The notes below the pieces were generated by a model. It had not been told where the DNA came from. It made no database searches and was given only the letters and a program-made list of their open reading frames with translations. This document shows positions 17,313 to 25,364 of a DNA stretch of 64,000 nt, piece after piece (positions within the stretch are counted from its first letter, which is position 1; each line of letters begins with the position of its first letter). Source of the DNA: Anaerolineae bacterium (GTDB lineage: Bacteria; Chloroflexota; Anaerolineae; Anaerolineales; Villigracilaceae); assembly GCA_018648685.1 (NCBI GenBank), contig JABGQT010000123.1, positions 1 through 64,000 on the forward strand. Reading direction: 5' to 3'. The translations under genes and the position numbers were made by a program.

Positions 17313-17975
17313 ATGCAAGAAAATCTTTCTGAATTTTTGAAGTATCTCGCATCTCTTAAAAAGGATGACGAGGACAAAATACCTGCGCTGGACGAGCTAA
17401 GTAAAGATTTGGGAATTAATCGCGCAGCCCTCCGTGAACAAGTCGCGGTCGCACGTGCTTTGGGCTTGGTTGCCATTAAGCCACGTGTCGGAACACGACG
17501 ACTAGATTACTCGTTTACCCCCGCCCTCCAACAAAGTCTCGGTTATGCGATATTGTTTGACCGCGAAAATTTTGATAAATACTCCGATTTACGCACGCAT
17601 GTAGAATCGGCTTATTTTCATCAAGCTGTTAAAGAATTGCGCGAAGAAGATATAGCAGAACTAAAAGAATTAGTAAATAAAGCATGGGAGAAATTACGCG
17701 GCACCCCTGCAAAGATTCCCCATCAAGAACACCGCGCCTTACATTTAATGATGTATTGTCGTTTAGACAATGTTTTTATCACTGGCATATTAGAAGCGTA
17801 CTGGGAGGCTTATGAAGCTGTCGATTTAAATGTATTCACTGACTACACTTATCTAACAGATGTTTGGGAGTATCACGCCAATATCGTCGAGGCAATTGAG
17901 CGTGGCGATTATGATCACGCACACCAATTGCTATTAGATCACACAAAACTCATCACGGTTCGACCCACTTTTTAG
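17313..17975 (+). CDS. FadR/GntR-family (FCD) transcriptional regulator
   Basis: The 220 residues comprise an N-terminal winged helix (LDELSKDLGINRAALREQVAVARALGLVAIKPRVGT, about 25-60) and an FCD effector domain. Its likely metal-binding histidines lie in QEHRALHLMM, EYHANIVEAIERGD and LLLDHTKLI. Such regulators sense organic acids. It is 34 bp upstream of korA and probably controls korAB. An AGGT-type site precedes the ATG. Confidence 0.88.
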   Translation: MQENLSEFLKYLASLKKDDEDKIPALDELSKDLGINRAALREQVAVARALGLVAIKPRVGTRRLDYSFTPALQQSLGYAILFDRENFDKYSDLRTHVESAYFHQAVKELREEDIAELKELVNKAWEKLRGTPAKIPHQEHRALHLMMYCRLDNVFITGILEAYWEAYEAVDLNVFTDYTYLTDVWEYHANIVEAIERGDYDHAHQLLLDHTKLITVRPTF

Positions 17976-18009
17976 TTTTTTAGCCAAAAAAATATCTATT
18001 GAGGAAGTT

Positions 18010-19809
18010 ATGAACGATAAAGTTATTAACGATTTCACAATTACAGTAGGAACAGCAAACGGCTCAGGCAGCCAAACTTCAAACCTGACCATTTTACGCG
18101 CCCTCTTCAAGATGGGCATCCCCATAACGGGGAAAAATATGTTCCCGTCAAATATCCAGGGGCTACCCACCTGGTACACCCTGCGTTTAAGCAAAGATGG
18201 CTACACCGCCCGCCGCGATGAACATGAAGTGATCGTCGCAATGAATGCAAAATCCTTCGAGCGTGACCTGGAAGATGTACAGCCCGGCGGTGTTTTCTTC
18301 TATGATAATTCGATCAAGATGCCCATCGAGCGCGATGACATCACCGCCTATCCAATGGCTGTTAAGCAGATCATCAAAGAGGCGGGCATCCCCTCCAGTC
18401 TGAAGACAATGGTTGCCAATATGGTCTATGTTGGCATTCTTGCACAAATGCTTGGCATAGAGATGGAAAAGATCAAAATGGCTCTCGATTTCCACTTCAA
18501 AGGGAAAGAAAAACCTGTTTCGATCAATATGAATGTCATCGAAGCCAGCGCAAAATGGGCAGCAGAGAATCTTGAAAAGACAGATAAGTTCTATGTTGAG
18601 CCAATGGATAAGACTGATGGTCTGATCATGGCAGACGGAAACACAGCCGCAGCACTTGGCGCAATATACGGCGGCGTGCAAATTGTTGGTTGGTATCCAA
18701 TCACACCCGCGACCAGCCTGGTTGAGAAAATGAGCTATTATTTACCTCAGCTACGTCGAGATATAGATGGTAAAAACACCTACGCTATTGTCCAAGCTGA
18801 GGATGAATTGGCTGCGCTCGGAATCACGATTGGCGGTGCATGGTCTGGGGCACGGGCCATGACTTCCACATCGGGAGCAGGCATCAGTCTCATGGGCGAA
18901 TACGTCGGACTGGCGTATTTCTCAGAAGTCCCACTCGTGATATGGAATATCCAGCGCATGGGACCCAGTACTGGTCTCCCCACTCGCACATCACAGGGCG
19001 ATCTAAAACAAGCGATGTCACTCAGCCACGGCGATACAAAACACATCGTTCTATTGCCGGCTTCTGCACGTGAATGTTTTGAGTTCGGCTGGAAAGCCTT
19101 CGACGTTGCCGAGCGGATGCAGACCCCTGTTTTCGTTCTTAGCGATTTAGATATTGGTCAGAATCAATGGGCAAGCGAGCCTTTCGAGTATCCTGATGCC
19201 CCAATGGATCGCGGCAAACTCCTTTGGGAAGATGATTTCGATGAATTTGTCGCCAAACATGGCGATTGGGGACGCTATAAAGATGTAGATGGCGACGGAA
19301 TCCCCTACCGCACAGTTGCAGGCAACCGAAAAGAAGGCAGCTCCTATTTTGCGCGTGGTACCGGCCATGATGCTTTCGCGAATTACAGCGAAGACCCTGA
19401 TATCTGGATGGAAGGCATGAACCGTCTGGCACTGAAACATAACACCGCTCGTCAATATGTCCCCGACGCGATCATAGACAATGTAGAGGGCGCAAAAATA
19501 GGCATTATCGCCTATGGTTCTGTTGACCCCGCAGTTGTTGAAGCTCGCGATCTGCTTACAGCAGAAGGTCTCAAAACAAATTACTTGCGCCTTCGCGCAC
19601 TCCCTATCACCGATACTGTAAAAGATTTTCTCCGTGAAAATGACAAGATTTTTGTCATTGAGATGAATCATGACGGACAATTACGCGAAATCTTGACTGT
19701 TGAAATGCCCGAAGAAAGCACAAAATTAGTTTCATCCACTCTCAATAACGGTCTCTCATTAACCGCCAAATGGATCCGAGACGATATTTTGGCAAAGAAG
19801 GAGAAATAA
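18010..19809 (+). CDS. korA: 2-oxoacid:ferredoxin oxidoreductase, gamma-alpha fused subunit
   Basis: Oxidative decarboxylation of 2-oxoacids (typically 2-oxoglutarate or pyruvate) to acyl-CoA, with electrons to ferredoxin, is the expected role with korB. Residues 1-190 form the gamma domain (TVGTANGSGSQTSNLTILRALFKMG). Residues 200-599 form the alpha chain with GWYPITPATSLVEKMSYY and AEDELAALGITIGGAWSGARAMTSTSG. The C-terminal domain (IGIIAYGSVDPAVVEARDLL) resembles transketolase domain II. GAGGAAG lies before the ATG. The substrate cannot be fixed by reading. Confidence 0.92.
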   Translation: MNDKVINDFTITVGTANGSGSQTSNLTILRALFKMGIPITGKNMFPSNIQGLPTWYTLRLSKDGYTARRDEHEVIVAMNAKSFERDLEDVQPGGVFFYDNSIKMPIERDDITAYPMAVKQIIKEAGIPSSLKTMVANMVYVGILAQMLGIEMEKIKMALDFHFKGKEKPVSINMNVIEASAKWAAENLEKTDKFYVEPMDKTDGLIMADGNTAAALGAIYGGVQIVGWYPITPATSLVEKMSYYLPQLRRDIDGKNTYAIVQAEDELAALGITIGGAWSGARAMTSTSGAGISLMGEYVGLAYFSEVPLVIWNIQRMGPSTGLPTRTSQGDLKQAMSLSHGDTKHIVLLPASARECFEFGWKAFDVAERMQTPVFVLSDLDIGQNQWASEPFEYPDAPMDRGKLLWEDDFDEFVAKHGDWGRYKDVDGDGIPYRTVAGNRKEGSSYFARGTGHDAFANYSEDPDIWMEGMNRLALKHNTARQYVPDAIIDNVEGAKIGIIAYGSVDPAVVEARDLLTAEGLKTNYLRLRALPITDTVKDFLRENDKIFVIEMNHDGQLREILTVEMPEESTKLVSSTLNNGLSLTAKWIRDDILAKKEK

Positions 19810-19811
19810 TC

Positions 19812-20834
19812 ATGGCTGCTACTAATAAAATTGGTCTTTCCAAAAGCGATTACAAAGGCGCACCCACGACACTCTGCCAGGGATGCGGACACAATTCCAT
19901 TCTCAGCCAGATCATCGCTGCCTGTTACGAAACGGATATGTTGCCCGAAGATATTGTGAAATTCAGCGGGATTGGCTGCTCAAGCAAAGCCCCCACTTAT
20001 ATGCTTGATCGCTCCTTCGGCTTCAACGGTCTTCACGGGCGTATGCCCGCTCTCGCAACCGGGGCTTTGATCGGTGACCCTACATTAACCGGTCTCGCCA
20101 TGAGCGGCGACGGCGACTCTATCAGCATCGGCATGGGACAATTTAAGCACGTCATCCGCCGCAATGTGCCAATGGTCTACATCATCGCCAATAACGGCAC
20201 TTATGGCCTCACAAAAGGGCAGCTCTCGGCGACTTCCGAAGTTGGTCTAACGCTCAAAAAACATGGCACGAACGAACTTGAACCGATCGATGTTTGTCTC
20301 GAAGCAATGGCTTCAAATGCCACCTTCGTTGCTCGTGCTTTTGCAGGCAACCCCAAACAAGTCAAAACCCTCATCAAAGCCGCTCTCCACCACAACGGGA
20401 CTGCTATTCTCGATATCATCAGCCCCTGTGTGACCTTCAACAACGCTGACGACTCCCTACACTCTTACGCTTGGGGACGAGAGAATAAAACCCCCATTCA
20501 TGATCTTTCTTTCATTCCTGCTCGTGACGAGATCATGATCGAAGACTTTGAAGAAGGCACAACTCAGGATGTAATCATGCACGATGGCTCCAAAGTCCGG
20601 CTTCAAAAACTTGAAAGGGATTATGACCCAACAGATCGCATTGCAGCAGTGCAAATCATCGAAGAAGCCAGGGCAAATCATTTACTCCTAACAGGGCTGA
20701 TGTATATCTCCCCTGACCGCCCCTCGCTAATGGACACACTCAACCTGCCCGAAAAACCGATTAATCGCCTAACGCCAGATGAGTTACGCCCCAGCGCAGA
20801 CACACTCGAAACGATCAACGCCGCGATGTTCTAA
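19812..20834 (+). CDS. korB: 2-oxoacid:ferredoxin oxidoreductase, beta subunit
   Basis: This 340-residue ThDP-binding subunit has CQGCGHNS (about residue 26-33) and SGIGCSSKAP, with conserved cysteines for the proximal 4Fe-4S cluster. It also shows the ThDP motif GDGDSISIGMGQFKHVIRRN and IIANNGTYGLTKGQ. The start is the ATG at 19812, 2 nt after the korA stop, with AAGGAG inside the end of korA. An upstream in-frame start would overlap korA and lacks a site. A terminator follows. Confidence 0.94.
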   Translation: MAATNKIGLSKSDYKGAPTTLCQGCGHNSILSQIIAACYETDMLPEDIVKFSGIGCSSKAPTYMLDRSFGFNGLHGRMPALATGALIGDPTLTGLAMSGDGDSISIGMGQFKHVIRRNVPMVYIIANNGTYGLTKGQLSATSEVGLTLKKHGTNELEPIDVCLEAMASNATFVARAFAGNPKQVKTLIKAALHHNGTAILDIISPCVTFNNADDSLHSYAWGRENKTPIHDLSFIPARDEIMIEDFEEGTTQDVIMHDGSKVRLQKLERDYDPTDRIAAVQIIEEARANHLLLTGLMYISPDRPSLMDTLNLPEKPINRLTPDELRPSADTLETINAAMF

Positions 20835-20890
20835 AAACGCCTTTACCTAACCTCCCTCTAATTCCAAAATCTGAATTTAGGGAAAGAATT

Positions 20891-20920
20891 AACCCCGTTC
20901 ATTTTGGACGGGGTTTTGCT
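20891..20920 (+). terminator. Terminator of the korAB operon
   Basis: AACCCCGT (20891-20898) pairs with ACGGGGTT (20908-20915) and is followed by TTGCTTTT. Confidence 0.8.
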
Positions 20921-20955
20921 TTTAGCTTTATAATTCGCAAAACAGGGCATTCACC

Positions 20956-21825
20956 ATGAACAAAACTACACTCGGCATTATCTCTGGTCTCACCGCCACT
21001 TCTATTTGGGGCGCAATGTACGTTGTCAGCAAAGCAGTTATGGCTGTTATTCCCCCTTTTTCTTTGCTCACATCACGCCTCTTGCTCGGCATTTTAACGC
21101 TGCTAATTATCGCAGTCGTTCAGAAAAAACTCAGCATTAAGAAAAAAGATTTTTGGAATATCTTCTGGGTTGGTTTCATCGGTTATGGAATCTCATTAGG
21201 CTTTCAATTTGTCGGCACCAACCTCTCTACAGCCGCGAACGGATCGCTCGTCACATCCGCAACACCTGCCTTTGTGCTCATTTTCGCAGCGTTAATCTTG
21301 CGCGAAAAAATTACCCCAAAACGCCTCTTGGCACTTATTGTCGCATCATTAGGTGTTTTAGCCGTTATTGACCCTCGTTCTGCTCAACTGGATTCCTCAC
21401 TCTTTTTGGGAAATATGTGTCTCGTCGCCGCTGCTCTAACATGGGCACTCTATTCAGTATTGATTCGCAAAATAACGCGTGACGTGGACGTTCTTGTCAT
21501 CAGCTTGATTGCCTTTTTAGGCGGATTGCCGACAAGTATCACCGCCAGCGCAATAGAAATTTCTGCCCAAGGGCTTGGTCAGATCACCCCCGGCATGGTA
21601 GCGGGGATTCTTTTTATTGGCATCATCTCAACCGGGCTTGCTATGTATTTATGGAACACCGCCTTCGCCCTGCTCGATGCCAGTCTTGCATCCCTAACCT
21701 TTTTTGCTCAACCAGTCGTTGGTACAATTCTTGGCGCAATCTTCCTTGGCGAAATTATCACGCCACTATTTTTATTCGGGGGATTACTAATTGGGGTTGG
21801 ATTAGTGATTGCAAGCAGAGAATAG
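20956..21825 (+). CDS. EamA/DMT-superfamily transporter
   Basis: The 289 residues form about ten hydrophobic helices in two repeated EamA halves. The first contains ATSIWGAMYVVSKAVMAVIPP and the second ALTWALYSVLIRKITRDVDVL. Conserved ends such as LREKITPKRLLALIVASLGV and LGEIITPLFLFGGLLIGVGL are also present. Exporters of metabolites or amino acids are the usual role, with the substrate unknown. It is monocistronic, starting 40 bp after the korAB terminator. Confidence 0.92.
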   Translation: MNKTTLGIISGLTATSIWGAMYVVSKAVMAVIPPFSLLTSRLLLGILTLLIIAVVQKKLSIKKKDFWNIFWVGFIGYGISLGFQFVGTNLSTAANGSLVTSATPAFVLIFAALILREKITPKRLLALIVASLGVLAVIDPRSAQLDSSLFLGNMCLVAAALTWALYSVLIRKITRDVDVLVISLIAFLGGLPTSITASAIEISAQGLGQITPGMVAGILFIGIISTGLAMYLWNTAFALLDASLASLTFFAQPVVGTILGAIFLGEIITPLFLFGGLLIGVGLVIASRE

Positions 21826-21925
21826 TAAATTTTCCTCTCTCGCCTAAACTGGCAATAAACCCGATGTGTGAGATGGGGCAAGTCGTGAGACGAAAATATC
21901 GAAAATTGTGGAGAACGAACAGAAA

Positions 21926-22696
21926 ATGAAGCGTTATTTCAAAATTTTTTACACAAGCATTTTTTTACTAGTCATCTTAATTTCAGTAGAGCCTGCAAAA
22001 GCAGATGTAGCCCCAAAGCCCTCTGTCGAGTTCACCTTCGAATATTCAGATGAGAAAGTTTCAATTATTTCAGGAGATTTGCTGGTTTGCAGTGACCCCG
22101 CTTGCGCTGAATATGAAAACTTTCGCAACGATTTACAATGCGAGAACGAACATTGTTGGACTTGGGCATCTCGTCCTGGTGTTTCTTTTGCTGAATATCA
22201 TAAATTAGTTATCATCTTTGATAATAGGGTTCTAGAGAGTAATGTCTTCGGGAAGCAGAATTTTCAAGCCTCCTATGATGTACTTATTCGTGATGATAGT
22301 CTCGTTGTAAGCGAGAATTTATCCGAAGGGCGTAGACATAATCCACTTTTCGTAATTCTTGCCATGAGTGCTATTTTATTAACGGTATTTGTAGAAGTGA
22401 TAGCTGCTTCAATTTATATTATTGTTAATAAAACTCGGTGGAAGCTGCTTTTGAATGTTTTTCTAGCAAACTTATTATCTGTCCCCTTTATATGGTTTGT
22501 GCTGGTAGAGTTTATTTCTTGGGGAGAAGCCGATTTCTTCGTTGCAGCAGAAAGTTTTGCTGTTTTATTTGAAACAACTTTTCTCTACTATACAAGTCGT
22601 AAGATCGGGATATCTTTTAGACAGGCATTGCTACTTAGCTTTATTCTTAATTTGATAAGCATTTTAGTTGGATCGTGGGTTATCTTTGTATTTTAG
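21926..22696 (+). CDS. Membrane protein with exported N-terminal domain, unknown
   Basis: The 256 residues start with a signal peptide (about 1-26, ending VEPAKADVAPKP). An extracytoplasmic domain follows with five cysteines in VCSDPACAEYENF and CENEHCWTWA, and then four hydrophobic helices from about residue 140. The ATG at 21926 has GGAG 12 nt upstream; a GTG six codons earlier is the alternative. I do not recognise a named family. A terminator follows. Confidence 0.65.
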   Translation: MKRYFKIFYTSIFLLVILISVEPAKADVAPKPSVEFTFEYSDEKVSIISGDLLVCSDPACAEYENFRNDLQCENEHCWTWASRPGVSFAEYHKLVIIFDNRVLESNVFGKQNFQASYDVLIRDDSLVVSENLSEGRRHNPLFVILAMSAILLTVFVEVIAASIYIIVNKTRWKLLLNVFLANLLSVPFIWFVLVEFISWGEADFFVAAESFAVLFETTFLYYTSRKIGISFRQALLLSFILNLISILVGSWVIFVF

Positions 22697-22709
22697 ATGA
22701 AATATACAC

Positions 22710-22740
22710 GCCCGGACATTTGTGTCCAGGCTTATTTTAT
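22710..22740 (+). terminator. Terminator after the exported membrane protein
   Basis: GCCCGGACA pairs with TGTCCAGGC (one bulge or mismatch) and is followed by TTATTTTATTT. Confidence 0.7.
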
Positions 22741-22872
22741 TTCTCTCTTTTTTGGCCTCACCACCGAAGACAAGTAATCAAAAGAAAATCACTTGCGTGA
22801 CCTGCCTGAAAGCATTACCAAGTGTGGTAAGATGCGGCGGATATTTGCCCTTTCTAAATAGAGGAGAGAGAA

Positions 22873-23418
22873 ATGAGAGAATTGCACCCGGACCTAAAAC
22901 AGGTCATCGTTTCAGAAGAAGATATTCAACGACGTGTCAAAGAAATGGCAGCACAGATCGAAAAAGATTACGCTGATGCAGAGCGGGTCATTTTGGTGGG
23001 CGTTCTCAAGGGAGCCTTCATTTTTCTCGCAGACTTAGCGCGCGCATTGAGCAAAGAACATATTGTTGATTTCATCGCGGTCTCAAGCTATGGGAAATCT
23101 GGCGTAGTCGCTGGCGCAGTTCGTTTAGTTTTAGATATGCGAGAGCCTATTATTAATGAGCATGTCATTATCGTGGAAGATATTGTTGATAGTGGACACA
23201 CGCTCGATTATCTCTATCACACCCTTCAGGGGCGACAGCCTGCATCACTAAAAACCTGTGCTTTAATCGAAAAGAAACGCGACAAACTGACTCTGCCCGT
23301 TGATTATTTAGGTTTTGATATTCCCGATGTCTGGGTCGTTGGCTATGGGCTGGATTACGCAGAGCGATACCGCACCCTCCCCTTTGTGGCGGAGTTGAAT
23401 CCAGAAGCGTATTCGTAA
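22873..23418 (+). CDS. hpt: Hypoxanthine (guanine) phosphoribosyltransferase
   Basis: This 181-residue purine salvage enzyme joins hypoxanthine or guanine to PRPP. It shows RVILVGVLKGAFIFLADLAR, the flexible-loop VSSYGKSGVVAGAVRL, the PRPP motif VIIVEDIVDSGHTLDYL and the C-terminal VVGYGLDYAERYRTLPFV. GAGGAG lies 6-7 nt before the ATG. The next gene starts 15 bp after its stop. Confidence 0.95.
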   Translation: MRELHPDLKQVIVSEEDIQRRVKEMAAQIEKDYADAERVILVGVLKGAFIFLADLARALSKEHIVDFIAVSSYGKSGVVAGAVRLVLDMREPIINEHVIIVEDIVDSGHTLDYLYHTLQGRQPASLKTCALIEKKRDKLTLPVDYLGFDIPDVWVVGYGLDYAERYRTLPFVAELNPEAYS

Positions 23419-23433
23419 AAACTTGCTGAAACA

Positions 23434-24141
23434 ATGAACCGTGAAGAAAAAATAGTAAAAGAATATCTTCAATCACAAGGGCTTGTAGATATTCTTTTTG
23501 AGCCAGATGGAAATATCCCTCCAGATTTTCTTGTCAATCGGAAAATCGCAATTGAAGTGCGTAGATTGAATCAACATTATGAAAGTAATGCAGGGCACAA
23601 AGGCTTGGAGGAAATATCTATTCCTCTTTGGCAGAAATTAGAGAACTTTTTTGTTTCGTTAGGCCCTTCCATTGATGGAGAAAGTTGGTTTGTTGCAGTT
23701 AGATACAAAAGGCCTGTTGGAAAATGGAAAGACGTTAAGAAAACCTTGAAAGAAAAACTCACTTTATTTCGAACTAACAAAGACAGAAAAGGCACAAGTT
23801 TTTTTGTTTCGGATAATTTTGAAATAGAGTTATTTAGGGCTGGTAAATCTCAAGATACGTTTTTCTTGTTGGGAGCGGCTTCGGATAGGGATGCTGGTGG
23901 ATGGGTGTTGTCAGAAATCGCAAGAAATTTACGCTTATGCATAGATGAAAAGACCAAGAAGGTTCAAAAATATAGATATAAATATGAAGAATGGTGGTTG
24001 ATTTTTGTCGATCAAATTGGCTACGGATTAAATCAACGCGACCAAGAAACATTCGAAAACGAAATTAAGATTACCCATGATTGGGATAAGATTATTCTAA
24101 TAGACCCGATGAATCCTAAGCGAGCAATGATTTTGCCGTAA
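23434..24141 (+). CDS. Unknown protein with PD-(D/E)XK nuclease-like motif
   Basis: I do not recognise the family of this 235-residue protein. Near the N-terminus PPDFLVNRKIAIEVRRLN has the layout of a PD-(D/E)XK site (PDF, then a strand with IEVR). The rest is lysine-rich and soluble, without membrane segments. Base composition looks more A/T-rich than hpt, 15 bp upstream, which may mean acquisition. It ends before a very strong terminator. A nuclease role is inference, since the lysine of the motif is replaced by arginine. Confidence 0.6.
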   Translation: MNREEKIVKEYLQSQGLVDILFEPDGNIPPDFLVNRKIAIEVRRLNQHYESNAGHKGLEEISIPLWQKLENFFVSLGPSIDGESWFVAVRYKRPVGKWKDVKKTLKEKLTLFRTNKDRKGTSFFVSDNFEIELFRAGKSQDTFFLLGAASDRDAGGWVLSEIARNLRLCIDEKTKKVQKYRYKYEEWWLIFVDQIGYGLNQRDQETFENEIKITHDWDKIILIDPMNPKRAMILP

Positions 24142-24158
24142 ATTTCTTTCTGCTTCGA

Positions 24159-24202
24159 AAATAAAAGCCGACCACTTTGTGTAGTGGTCGGCTTTTATTT
24201 TT
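24159..24202 (+). terminator. Strong intrinsic terminator
   Basis: An 18-bp perfect stem (24159-24176 with 24183-24200, containing AAGCCGACCACT) with a 6-nt loop is followed by Ts. It is one of the strongest terminators in the window. Confidence 0.92.
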
Positions 24203-24242
24203 CAGTAGCTTATGGATGAAGCATATAAAACTTAGCATGTCT

Positions 24243-24333
24243 ACGTCACTGCGAGGAGCACGTACTTGCGACGTGGCAGTCTCCGATACGGTCTTGGAGA
24301 TTGCTTCGGCGGTAAAACTGCCTCGCAATGACG
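24243..24333. repeat. Dispersed inverted repeat (CGTCATTGCGAGG type)
   Basis: A 91-bp unit has terminal inverted repeats ACGTCACTGCGAGG and CCTCGCAATGACGT, one mismatch apart. Its interior reads TTGGAGATTGCTTCGGCGG and TTGCGACGTGGCAGTCTCC. From memory this resembles an intergenic repeat of many environmental bacteria. It lies between the plus-strand terminator and the glycyl radical activase gene end. Confidence 0.75.
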
Positions 24334-24373
24334 TGAAAGATTTTGCTAACTTCTAAATATTCTGTCCATTAGT

Positions 24374-25279
24374 TTACCCACCAATGATGGCTTCAATGCC
24401 ATATTCAGCAAAAATTTCAACACAGCGCTCCTGCTCTGCTTCGCTCGGCTCCTCCATCACACCGGGATCATATTCACCGCCCAATTTCTGATATTTCCGC
24501 GCGGCGATATTGTGATAGGGGAGCAAATTCACCTTTTTCTTCTCCCCTGCCAGGTCAGCAACAAAAGCAGCAGTTTCGCGGATATTTTCCTCATCTGCAT
24601 TGACGCCTTTGACCAGTGGTATTCGGATGTTGATTTTGGCACCTGCTGCAGAAAGCATTTTCAAATTTTTAAGGATATTTTCATTACCTGTACCTGTCCA
24701 TTTTTCATGCACAGCGGTATCCATAGCTTTCAGATCATAGAGAAAATGCTCAGTGCGTTTTGCCACTTCTAATAGAATTTCTTTTTTCGCCAACCCTGTC
24801 GTGTCTACAGTTCGATGAATGCCTCGTTCTCCACATTCGTCCAAGAGTTCGATTAGAAACTCGGCATGCATAAGAGGCTCTCCACCAGAGAAAGTGACGC
24901 CGCCACCTGATTGATCGAAGAAGACTCGCTCCTTTTCGATCTTCTCCAAAATCGCTTCTTTTGTCATTACTTCACCAGAGATTTCTGTCGCCTTAGTGGG
25001 GCAAACATCTGCGCAGATACCACAAACTTTGCATAATTCCGGGTCAGTAACAATTCCCTGCGGCGTTAACTCGCAGGCGTTTTCAGGGCAGGCTTCAACG
25101 CATGTATTGCATCCGATACATTTATCGTGGCTATACATCTTCTGCGGGAAAGGAGAAATGCTTTCAGGGTTATGACACCAGGCACAATTAAGCAGACAGC
25201 CTTTAAAAAAAACCGTAGAGCGAATACCGGGCCCGTCATTAATCGCGTAGCGTTTTATGTCAAAAATTAAGTTTCGCAT
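24374..25279 (-). CDS. Glycyl-radical enzyme activating enzyme (radical SAM)
   Basis: This 301-residue radical SAM activase would abstract hydrogen from the glycine of its partner glycyl radical enzyme, encoded 85 bp upstream. It has the CX3CX2C cluster motif in GCLLNCAWCHNPES, then two inserted ferredoxin clusters (CIGCNTCVEACP and CKVCGICADVCP). The SAM motif is VTFSGGEPLMHAEF. The two extra 4Fe-4S motifs are typical of activases for non-PFL glycyl radical enzymes (dehydratases, decarboxylases and lyases). Confidence 0.93.
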   Translation of the reverse strand: MRNLIFDIKRYAINDGPGIRSTVFFKGCLLNCAWCHNPESISPFPQKMYSHDKCIGCNTCVEACPENACELTPQGIVTDPELCKVCGICADVCPTKATEISGEVMTKEAILEKIEKERVFFDQSGGGVTFSGGEPLMHAEFLIELLDECGERGIHRTVDTTGLAKKEILLEVAKRTEHFLYDLKAMDTAVHEKWTGTGNENILKNLKMLSAAGAKINIRIPLVKGVNADEENIRETAAFVADLAGEKKKVNLLPYHNIAARKYQKLGGEYDPGVMEEPSEAEQERCVEIFAEYGIEAIIGG

Positions 25280-25364
25280 GGTTTCTTAGCGTATTTCATT
25301 GTAAGACGGCAATTTCTTAGATAACGTGAGCAAGCCTAAATTACGAGTGACTCGGCTTCTCATC

